Positions 1 through 5,230 of a DNA stretch of 6,648 nt are shown piece by piece. Made by a program: the position numbers and the translations under genes. This stretch comes from Bacillota bacterium (lineage in GTDB: Bacteria > Bacillota > Clostridia > Peptostreptococcales > Anaerovoracaceae). Each line of letters starts with the position of its first letter. Position 1 is the first letter of the stretch. The notes under the pieces were generated by a model. The model was not told where the DNA came from. It worked only from the letters and a program-made list of their open reading frames with translations, and ran no database searches. Where the stretch lies: the NCBI GenBank assembly GCA_017523605.1, contig JAFWVZ010000147.1:1-6648 (forward strand), read 5' to 3'.

Positions 1-1797
1 GCGGAAAAACTGGGCGCGGTAAAGGCTCAGTACGGGCCGCAGGCCGTAACGGTCTACAGCGGTCACACCAAGTGGTACAGGACCTTCGTCCAGAGGTTCG
101 CGTATTCGTTCGGAACGCCCAACTACGCAACGGAATCCAGCTGCTGCTTTACCCACGGTTACATGGCGGGTAAATCGGTCCTGGGCTTCAACGTGGGTCC
201 GGACATGAAGAATGCCGGAGTGTTCCTCGGCTGGTCGTACTGTCCTCACAGGGACCCGCGCGACCTTAAGGCGATACTCGGCTTCAAGAAGAACGGCGGA
301 AAGCTGATAGTAGTGGACTGCAGACGCACTCAGGCCGCTGAGATAGCGGACATCTTCCTTCAGCCCATACCCGGAACGGACCTTGCGATAATACTCTGCA
401 TGGCCAACATCCTTATAGAAAACGGCTGGATAGATAAAGAATACATGGACAGATACGTCTACGGCTTTGACAAGTTCAAGGAAGCGGCGTCCAAATACGG
501 AAAGGACAACATAGAGAAGCTGTCCGGAGCAAAGTACGAGGATATCTACAAGGCCTGCGAGCTTATCCACGGGCATCTGCCGATGGCTATAAACAAGTTC
601 AACGGACACCACGTAAACGGCTTCAACGCCAACAGGGCGCTCTACGCGCTGTCGGCAATAACAGGCTGCTACGATGTTAAGGGCGGCCAGTCGCCCAAGC
701 CTTTCGCGTTCCAGCACATGGGCGGAGGCTTTAAGACTCTGGACAGAGAATTCTGCGAGGCCAAAAGGCCGCTGTCGCCTCTGCCGATAGGCTGCGACAA
801 GTTCCCGCTGTGGAACTGGTACGAGCACGAGGCCCAGGCGATAAGCATCCCGGATTCCGTGCTTAATGGAGAACCGTATCCTACAAAAGCGATAATGGCC
901 TTCGGGCTCAACTACCGCATGTGGCCGGATTCCCTGCGCATGAAGGAAGCCTTAAACAAGCTGGATTTCTTCGCGGACATGGACCTGTTCCTTACGGACA
1001 CCGCTAAGATGGCGGACATAGTGCTTCCGGCGGCGTCCACCGTGGAGCGCAGCGACCTTAAGTTCTACCCGGGAGGGTACATGTGGTATCCTGCTCCTGT
1101 CATAGAACCGCTGGGCGAGTCCAGGCCGGACGAGCAGGTAGTGTGCGACCTTGCGGAGATAATGGATCTGGACGATCCTGTGCTGCGCTCCGGAGTGGTC
1201 GCTACTTACGATCACATACTAAGAGACCTGTCGTTTAAGATAAAGGACGTAAGCGGACCGGATCCCGTAAAGGTGGCGGACTTCAAGCCCTGGCAGCCCA
1301 TGCAGGCGCTTACGGCTGGGCTCCCGACGCCTACGCGCAAGATAGAGCTGTCCTGCTCTGTAATAGAGGATCATCCGGAGTGGGGGCTCTGCTCCGTTCC
1401 GGACTACATGCCCGCTTTCGACGAAAAGGAAGCCGCGGAGTATCCGCTGGTGCTGGTGGCCGGAGCCAGGAACAAGAACCGCTTCCACTCCAGGCTTACC
1501 AACCATCCGTGGGAGAGGGCGGCCGCAGGCGAGATAGACGTTCAGATCCATCCGGACGACGCGGCGGAGCTTGGGATAAAGGACGGCGACAGGGTAGTGG
1601 TAGAGACCCGCACCGGCAGCATAGAGCTTAAGGCAAGCGTAACGGAAGTCTCCCGCAGGGGCAGTGTAAACATATACCACGACGATCCTTCCGCTCCTGC
1701 CAACGACGTAATTCCTTCGGACCGCAGGGATCCTTACACCGGTTTCCCGGCGTTCAAATCGGCCAGATGCAGGATCAGAAAGGCGGCAGCCAGATGA
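1..1797 (+). CDS. Molybdopterin (bis-MGD) oxidoreductase catalytic subunit, DMSO reductase family, 5'-truncated
   Basis: The frame is open from base 1, so the gene begins upstream; the ATG at 163 is internal. The 598 visible residues cover most of a DMSO-reductase-family large subunit; the N-terminal Fe-S domain and any Tat signal lie outside. Residues 38-50 (GTPNYATESSCCF) match the family's NYxTESSxCF region around the molybdenum ligand, so Cys49 (bases 145-147) is the likely ligand, preceded by an extra Cys48. Residues 338-349 (ADIVLPAASTVE) are the family signature of the third domain. Residues 480-598 form the dinucleotide-binding domain (VAGARNKNRFHSR, HPDDAAELGIKDGDRV) and end in a DPYTGFPAFKSARCRIRK tail. 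The family transfers oxo groups or electrons at Mo- or W-bis-MGD; the substrate here is unknown. Relatives include thiosulfate/polysulfide reductases and catechol dehydroxylases. The stop overlaps the ferredoxin start, implying one complex. Confidence 0.93.
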   Translation, partial: AEKLGAVKAQYGPQAVTVYSGHTKWYRTFVQRFAYSFGTPNYATESSCCFTHGYMAGKSVLGFNVGPDMKNAGVFLGWSYCPHRDPRDLKAILGFKKNGGKLIVVDCRRTQAAEIADIFLQPIPGTDLAIILCMANILIENGWIDKEYMDRYVYGFDKFKEAASKYGKDNIEKLSGAKYEDIYKACELIHGHLPMAINKFNGHHVNGFNANRALYALSAITGCYDVKGGQSPKPFAFQHMGGGFKTLDREFCEAKRPLSPLPIGCDKFPLWNWYEHEAQAISIPDSVLNGEPYPTKAIMAFGLNYRMWPDSLRMKEALNKLDFFADMDLFLTDTAKMADIVLPAASTVERSDLKFYPGGYMWYPAPVIEPLGESRPDEQVVCDLAEIMDLDDPVLRSGVVATYDHILRDLSFKIKDVSGPDPVKVADFKPWQPMQALTAGLPTPTRKIELSCSVIEDHPEWGLCSVPDYMPAFDEKEAAEYPLVLVAGARNKNRFHSRLTNHPWERAAAGEIDVQIHPDDAAELGIKDGDRVVVETRTGSIELKASVTEVSRRGSVNIYHDDPSAPANDVIPSDRRDPYTGFPAFKSARCRIRKAAAR

Positions 1798-2210
1798 AGA
1801 AGATAGTTTTCAGAGAAGAAAAATGCGCAGGCTGCAACATATGCTCCATAGCCTGCATGGATCAGAATGACTACGATCCTTCGTGGGGAACGGAACCTTT
1901 CAGGACTTCCGGATGCGTGCTTAAGGACGGAAAATACAAGAACTGGTCGACGGCCTGCGTGCACTGCGGACTGTGCATAGACGTTTGCCCGCTGACGTGC
2001 ATAAGCCGCGACGAGCAGACCGGCATGGTGGTAGTGGACGACACGGCCTGCGTGGGCTGCGGAGCCTGCGCAAACGAGTGCCCGGTGTCCGCGCCTAAGA
2101 TCGTGGACGGCAAGATGCGCAAGTGCGACGGCTGCAACGAAAGAATAAAGGCCGGGATGCTCCCGGCCTGCGTAAGGGCATGCCCCACGGGCGCTCTGTC
2201 CTTCGAATAG
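1794..2210 (+). CDS. Four-cluster [4Fe-4S] ferredoxin subunit (DmsB/HycB-like) of the molybdoenzyme
   Basis: This 138-residue protein passes electrons to or from the molybdenum subunit. It has four cysteine groups: C11-x2-C14-x2-C17-x3-C21; C55-x2-C58-x2-C61-x3-C65-P; C86-x2-C89-x2-C92-x3-C96-P; and C111-x2-C114-x11-C126-x3-C130-P. The last spacing is typical of DmsB-type partners. C41 and C69 are extra. The chosen ATG at 1794 overlaps the upstream stop as ATGA and has AAAGG at 1779-1783; the protein then begins MKKIVFREEKCAGC. An in-frame ATG at 1767 would add nine unlikely residues (MQDQKGGSQ) inside the upstream gene. There is no signal peptide or membrane segment, and no membrane-anchor gene follows, so a soluble two-subunit enzyme is likely unless the unseen N-terminus of the large subunit carries a Tat signal. 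It is shorter than classical DmsB (about 200 residues). Confidence 0.93.
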   Translation: MKKIVFREEKCAGCNICSIACMDQNDYDPSWGTEPFRTSGCVLKDGKYKNWSTACVHCGLCIDVCPLTCISRDEQTGMVVVDDTACVGCGACANECPVSAPKIVDGKMRKCDGCNERIKAGMLPACVRACPTGALSFE

Positions 2211-2215
2211 CTATT
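2206..2215. repeat. 10-bp palindrome shared by two convergent stop codons
   Basis: AATAGCTATT is self-complementary and contains the TAG stop of the ferredoxin gene (2208-2210, plus) directly abutting the TAG stop of the SUOX-like gene (2213-2211, minus). The convergent genes have zero bases between them, and no GC-rich hairpin with a T-run follows on either strand. The palindrome may simply result from two facing TAG codons, which make TAGCTA by themselves. Confidence 0.6.
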
Positions 2216-2654
2216 TAAGTTCTATAGTTAAAATGTTTTTCACATCGCGCTTGGCGTTGCTGTCCGAAAGCACCACCAGGCGCGGTTTGTTTTCTTCGCC
2301 AATTATCAGGTAGACGTTCTTTTCCGTCTGCAGTTCGTCCGCCTTTATCTCCGCGGTGTAATTGTCTTCCGCCAGGACCGTAAGGGTGGTGTAGCCGCTG
2401 TATTTTTCCAGCAGTTTGCGCATTTCCAGACCTTTGGCGTCGATCTCCAGAGTCTTTCCGTTTGCCCGCGTTACCGTGGCCTTTACGTCCGTAAGATCCA
2501 GCCTGCCGAGATCCACTTTGGTCTGCTTTCCGTTCTGTACGATGATCACTTCGCTCACGGCTTTCTGAGGCTGATTCCTGGATACTATCACGGCAAGCAC
2601 CGCGGCAAGGACCACAAGAACGGCAAGGATGATGAGCAGCGTCTTTTTTTTCAT
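2211..2654 (-). CDS. Small membrane-anchored protein with a sulfite-oxidase/molybdopterin-binding-like fold, cysteine-free
   Basis: This 147-residue protein starts with MKKKT and a hydrophobic segment (about residues 5-24), then a polar stretch and an extracytoplasmic domain. It has no lipobox cysteine and no clear cleavage site, so it is probably membrane-tethered. Residues 37-147 resemble the small Oxidored_molyb (SUOX-type) domain: a VDLGRLDLTDVKATVTR opening, KGLEMRKLLEKYSGY like the usual G-x-x-L-x-x-L-L motif, then AEDNYTAEIKADEL like the family's D-G-Y-x-A block, and a VYLIIG strand. The family assignment is by pattern, not by search. The whole protein lacks cysteine, so the molybdenum ligand of true sulfite oxidases is absent and catalysis is unlikely. 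Its ATG overlaps the stop of the upstream S-component gene (ATGA), and GAAGGAAGG-like purines lie just upstream, so the two are translationally coupled. A substrate-capture or accessory role for the transporter is inferred. Confidence 0.72.
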   Translation of the reverse strand: MKKKTLLIILAVLVVLAAVLAVIVSRNQPQKAVSEVIIVQNGKQTKVDLGRLDLTDVKATVTRANGKTLEIDAKGLEMRKLLEKYSGYTTLTVLAEDNYTAEIKADELQTEKNVYLIIGEENKPRLVVLSDSNAKRDVKNILTIELK

Positions 2655-3217
2655 GTTTCGGGACCTTCCTTCTTAACGTTTTGTCTGTCGTTCGCGAATA
2701 CCGGCCGCAGACGTTTGCAGAGGAAGGCAGCGATGAAGCCGCAGATGATGCCGCTGATGCAGGCAGTGCAGCAGTAGAGCGCAAGCACCGGTCCCACCAG
2801 ACCGAACACTACCACGTTGGCCGTAAGACTTGAGGCAACGGAGGCCAGAGCGCAGCATATGACTATCCGCACGTCTTCGGACATGCCGGTCCGTTCCGGA
2901 AGAAGCACGCAGAGGTCTATCACCAGGCCCGGGATAAGGTATCCCAGCGGTGCCAGCGCGCCCATGCTTCCTACGCTTCCCAGAAGGAAAGCTATGCCGC
3001 TCTGTACCAGCCCCATAAGCATTCCCGCGCCGAACCGTTTAACTATAAAAGCTGCCGTTACAAGAAACAGCAGCGAAAAACTGGTCCCGATCCCGCCGGG
3101 AATGTGGAGATTGTCCGTAATAAGGTTTGCTGCGGGCGCTATCAGCTTCTTTGCGATAATGCCAAGATCGCAGCATACGGCCATGAAGATAAGGTACTTT
3201 AGGCTAATGCGCTTCAA
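2651..3217 (-). CDS. ECF-type transporter S component-like membrane protein
   Basis: With the TTG start at 3217 the protein has 188 residues and about six hydrophobic segments (roughly 8-25, 45-58, 64-80, 90-106, 116-140 and 143-168). It opens with MKRISLKYLIFMAV, a typical S-component N-terminus. The GAGMLMGLVQSGIAFLLGSVGS and LGYLIPGLVIDLCVLL stretches look like YkoE/ThiW-type vitamin-binding S components. Such proteins capture a small molecule and share an EcfAA'T energizing module encoded elsewhere; none is present here. TTG is preferred because AAAGGA (3230-3225) lies 7 nt upstream; a GTG at 3238 in the same frame lacks a Shine-Dalgarno and lies inside the leader RNA's closing stem. Position behind a Moco-riboswitch-like leader, next to mobA and a molybdoenzyme, suggests a cofactor-, pterin- or metal-related substrate. 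That is inference, and a thiamine-precursor or other vitamin transporter cannot be excluded. Confidence 0.82.
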   Translation of the reverse strand: MKRISLKYLIFMAVCCDLGIIAKKLIAPAANLITDNLHIPGGIGTSFSLLFLVTAAFIVKRFGAGMLMGLVQSGIAFLLGSVGSMGALAPLGYLIPGLVIDLCVLLPERTGMSEDVRIVICCALASVASSLTANVVVFGLVGPVLALYCCTACISGIICGFIAAFLCKRLRPVFANDRQNVKKEGPET

Positions 3218-3230
3218 CTGATCTTCCTTT
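3215..3230 (-). promoter_or_regulatory. Shine-Dalgarno and TTG start of the S-component gene
   Basis: Reading the minus strand, AAAGGA (3230-3225) is followed after 7 nt by TTG (3217-3215). This ideal spacing decides the start. The purine run lies only about 5 nt after the 3' strand of the leader RNA's closing stem (3239-3235). The sequence CTTCC at 3243-3239, inside the leader, is complementary to GGAAG at 3227-3223 and could mask this site when the leader is not folded as an aptamer. Confidence 0.7.
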
Positions 3231-3234
3231 TCAA

Positions 3235-3320
3235 ACACGGAAGGTCGGGCGGTTTCCGGCCCGGCCCCGGCCGGGGGACCGTAGCAGGCGCCTTAGGTCC
3301 GAGGGCTCGGAGGATCGTGT
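3235..3320 (-). promoter_or_regulatory. Moco RNA motif-like riboswitch (candidate molybdenum-cofactor aptamer)
   Basis: This GC-rich leader lies between mobA and the S-component gene. On the minus strand the ends pair as ACACG (3320-3316) with CGTGT (3239-3235). Inside are a TCCGA-GCCC-TCGGA hairpin (3311-3298), a second helix AAGG (3294-3291) with CCTT (3244-3241), a strong hairpin made by GGTCCC and GGGGCC (3280-3263), and a GGG...CCC hairpin capped by a GGAAAC loop (about 3262-3247). Blocks such as ATCCTCCGAG, CCTAAGGCGCCTG and GAAACCGCC...ACCTTCCGTG agree with the Moco RNA motif (Rfam RF01055) as I remember it, including a GAAA-type loop and a CCTAAGG segment resembling a tetraloop receptor. 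That motif controls Mo-cofactor synthesis, molybdate transport and molybdoenzyme genes, matching the neighbours. The call rests on recall and hand-folding, with no covariance-model score. Confidence 0.75.
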
Positions 3321-3331
3321 ATTCGTATGTT

Positions 3332-3349
3332 TCAGGGATATGTCCCTGA
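3332..3349 (-). repeat. Perfect 7-bp inverted repeat at the start of the leader
   Basis: TCAGGGA (3349-3343) and TCCCTGA (3338-3332) are perfectly complementary around a CATA loop. The element begins at the transcription start predicted from the -10 at 3362-3357, so it would form a hairpin at the very 5' end of the leader transcript. It could instead be a repressor-binding operator. It lacks a following T-run on either strand, so an intrinsic terminator for mobA is unlikely. Confidence 0.6.
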
Positions 3350-3356
3350 TGAGATC

Positions 3357-3385
3357 ATTATATTACTGATGGCGTTCTGCCGCAA
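3357..3385 (-). promoter_or_regulatory. Candidate sigma-70-type promoter for the riboswitch/S-component operon
   Basis: On the minus strand a perfect TATAAT (3362-3357) begins immediately after the mobA TAA stop (3365-3363). A partial -35, TTGCGG (3385-3380), sits exactly 17 nt upstream within the last codons of mobA. Transcription would start near 3350, giving a leader of about 130 nt that contains the 5' hairpin and the complete aptamer. Read-through from mobA is also possible. Confidence 0.55.
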
Positions 3386-3962
3386 GTGCGGTAAACTTTT
3401 CCAGGTCTTCCGGCGTGTTGCAGTTTAGAAGCTCCGGCGAGTCTTCCGGAAGCTTCAGGAGCACGGGCGGATGACCGCGGAACAGCTCCCGTACGGCAAG
3501 CCTGCCGCTGTTTACCAGCTCCAGCGCGTCCTCCGCCAGGGACTTTTTGTAGACCCCGATGAGCGGCTGGATCCCGGAAGACGAGGCAAGCAGTACTATC
3601 TCCGCGGAGCATTCTTCCGCGGTCCGAATAAGCTTTCCGACGGTTTCCGCGCTTACGGCCGCTGCGTCCACGCTGAGAATGACGCAGCGTTCCGCGCCCG
3701 AGGCGCTGAGCGCCGAAGCGATGGCGCACAGGGGACCTTTGTCCGGCAGCAGATCTTCCACCAGCCTTGCGTCCGCGGGGATGGTCCTGCGGTTTCCCGG
3801 CGCGTCGCAGACCATAAGGTCTTTAATTCCGGCGGCCCGCAGCTTTTCCAGCTGCATCTCAAGCAGAGACCTGCCGTTTATGACCAGCGAGGCCTTGTCC
3901 CTTCCCATCCTTTTGGATCTTCCGCCGGCGAGCACCGCGCCGGAGAACTGTTTCTTTTCCAT
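3363..3962 (-). CDS. mobA: Molybdenum cofactor guanylyltransferase MobA
   Basis: MobA transfers GMP from GTP to molybdopterin to make the MGD cofactor in the cytoplasm. The 199-residue length fits the family (about 190-200). The N-terminal nucleotide-binding signature AVLAGGRSKRMGRDKASL (residues 9-26) is complete, with the catalytic-site lysine K23. Downstream are DLLPDKGPLCAIASAL (70-85), where the family has D-x-x-x-x-x-G-P-L; VILSVDA (94-100) with the metal-binding aspartate D99; QPLIGVY (132-138); and NCNTPEDL (180-187), the usual C-terminal N-x-N-T-P-E-D-L. The usual D-x-P after the metal aspartate is D-A-A here, a mild deviation. MGD is exactly the cofactor needed by the DMSO-reductase-family enzyme at 1-1797. 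The ATG at 3962 is bounded by an upstream in-frame TGA; its ribosome binding site is weak. A cytidylyltransferase (MocA) activity is less likely given the bis-MGD enzyme nearby. Confidence 0.9.
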   Translation of the reverse strand: MEKKQFSGAVLAGGRSKRMGRDKASLVINGRSLLEMQLEKLRAAGIKDLMVCDAPGNRRTIPADARLVEDLLPDKGPLCAIASALSASGAERCVILSVDAAAVSAETVGKLIRTAEECSAEIVLLASSSGIQPLIGVYKKSLAEDALELVNSGRLAVRELFRGHPPVLLKLPEDSPELLNCNTPEDLEKFTALAAERHQ

Positions 3963-4058
3963 AGCTTTTTCAGTATATCATCCTTTGCGGATATGATAAA
4001 ATAAAATATCAGAGCATATCGCCCGCGGCCGGAGGACCGGAACGGAGGATGACAGAAA
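3963..4058. promoter_or_regulatory. Divergent intergenic promoter region between mobA and the flavoprotein gene
   Basis: These 96 bp separate two divergent genes and include an AT-rich core (about 3972-4019). Plus-strand TATGAT (3992-3997) with a weak TTCAGT 17 nt upstream could serve the flavoprotein operon. Minus-strand TATACT (3977-3972) could serve mobA but would leave almost no leader. An imperfect inverted repeat, TATC-ATCC (3976-3983) with GGAT-AT-GATA (3989-3998), overlaps both and might bind a regulator. A GGAGG (4044-4048) 10 nt before the ATG at 4059 is a good ribosome binding site for the flavoprotein. The individual boxes are weakly supported. Confidence 0.4.
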
Positions 4059-5228
4059 ATGACTACATACGATGTATTGATAATAGGAGCGGGAGCGTCG
4101 GGGCTTGCGGCTGCGGCCGCGGCATCAAAGCGCGGACTTAAGACTGCGCTGCTGGAAAGAAACGATGCGCCCGGCAGAAAGATACGCGCCACGGGCAACG
4201 GAAGGTGCAACTACAGCAATGTTGACGCTCCGGGGAGCAAAGAAGTGGTGGACCGCCTCAGACAGCTTGCGGGCATAGAGCCGGCCGTGGAAGAGGGCAG
4301 GATATACCCGCGCAGCTTCGAGGCCGCGACAGTGGCGGAAGCCCTTGCAAATGCTGCGTTGGGCGCGGATCTTATACTCAACGCCAGGGCGGTATCCGCG
4401 GAAAAGAACGGCGGCACATTTACTGTAAAGACCGAGGACGGCAGGACCTTCGTTTCCCGCGCCCTGATACTTGCGTGCGGCGGGAAGGCCGGCATACAGT
4501 ACGGCTGCTACGGCGACGGCTACAAGCTTGCGAAGGCATTCGGACACAGCGTGGAAAGGCCCATCCCTGCGTTGGACGCCATGGTCTGCGCGGAGGATCT
4601 GGAAGCTCTTCACGGTGTAAGGGCGCTTGCAAAAGCAACGCTTTCGATGGAGAGCGGGATAAGCTGCGGCGGTGAGTTCTGCAGCATCTACGCATCCGGT
4701 AACGCAGGAGAAGACAGCTGGGAAAGGCCGGAACTTCCGGCCAGCGAAGAGGGTGAGGTGCAGTTTACCAGAAACGGCATCTCCGGGATCTGCGTAATGG
4801 ATCTGAGCAGGTATCTAAGGCTGCAGGCAGGCACGGTCTACATTCTGAGCCTGGACTTCTTCCCGGAGAAGACCCCGGAAGAACTGGCGGAAATGCTTAC
4901 AGAAAGACGCCGCACTTTCGGAACGGGTCTTAAGGGCCTTGTTCCCGAAAAGCTTGCGGAATACATAGAAGAGCCGGGCAAAGGACGCTCTGCCAAGGAT
5001 CTTAGTTTTATAGTTACCGGAACAAGAGGGTGGAAGACCGCGCAGGTAACGCGCGGCGGAGTTCCCCTGTCCGAGGTGGATCCGGAGACCTTCGAGTCCG
5101 GGCTGTGCAAAGGCTTGTACATTACCGGAGAGCTTCTGGACTACGACGGACCCTGCGGCGGCTTCAACCTTAACTGGGCGTTCCTGACAGGTCTTGCGGC
5201 AGGCGAAAGTGCCGGAAAGGAAGACTGA
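4059..5228 (+). CDS. BaiN/YhiN (HI0933)-family NAD(P)/FAD-dependent oxidoreductase
   Basis: This 389-residue flavoprotein is slightly shorter than the usual 400-420 of its family. The N-terminal FAD Rossmann motif is VLIIGAGASGLAAAAAA with GxGxxG at residues 10-15 and the ribose-binding E33. The family signature GRKIRATGNGRCNYSN occupies 39-54. Next come LACGGKAG (138-145) and GDGYKLAKAFGH (152-163). The C-terminal FAD-closing region contains TRGGVPLSEVDPETFES (331-347) and GELLDYDGPCGGFNL (357-371). The family is widespread in anaerobes; members have been linked to bile-acid 7-dehydroxylation (BaiN) but most have no proven substrate, so no specific reaction is claimed. It is probably cytoplasmic, with no signal peptide. 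The ATG at 4059 follows GGAGG by 10 nt. Its stop is 2 bp before addA, so the two are probably cotranscribed. Confidence 0.9.
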   Translation: MTTYDVLIIGAGASGLAAAAAASKRGLKTALLERNDAPGRKIRATGNGRCNYSNVDAPGSKEVVDRLRQLAGIEPAVEEGRIYPRSFEAATVAEALANAALGADLILNARAVSAEKNGGTFTVKTEDGRTFVSRALILACGGKAGIQYGCYGDGYKLAKAFGHSVERPIPALDAMVCAEDLEALHGVRALAKATLSMESGISCGGEFCSIYASGNAGEDSWERPELPASEEGEVQFTRNGISGICVMDLSRYLRLQAGTVYILSLDFFPEKTPEELAEMLTERRRTFGTGLKGLVPEKLAEYIEEPGKGRSAKDLSFIVTGTRGWKTAQVTRGGVPLSEVDPETFESGLCKGLYITGELLDYDGPCGGFNLNWAFLTGLAAGESAGKED

Positions 5229-5230
5229 CC

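Noticed and set aside
163..165. ATG as the start of the molybdoenzyme
   Set aside because: The reading frame continues upstream to base 1 with family-like sequence including the NYATESS region, so this ATG is internal.
2215..2784. Minus-strand open frame overlapping the SUOX-like and S-component genes
   Set aside because: It has low-complexity, Arg/Ser-rich shadow composition. The other frames encode coherent hydrophobic and folded proteins with coupled starts and stops.
3235..3320. TPP, FMN, cobalamin or tetrahydrofolate riboswitch in front of the S component
   Set aside because: The conserved cores of these vitamin riboswitches, such as the TPP CTGAGA and ACCTGATCTGGATAATGC-type blocks, are not present. 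The conserved blocks seen fit the Moco motif better.
3332..3349. Intrinsic terminator of mobA
   Set aside because: The hairpin has no T-run after it on the minus strand (AAACATACG follows) and lies downstream of a perfect -10 element.
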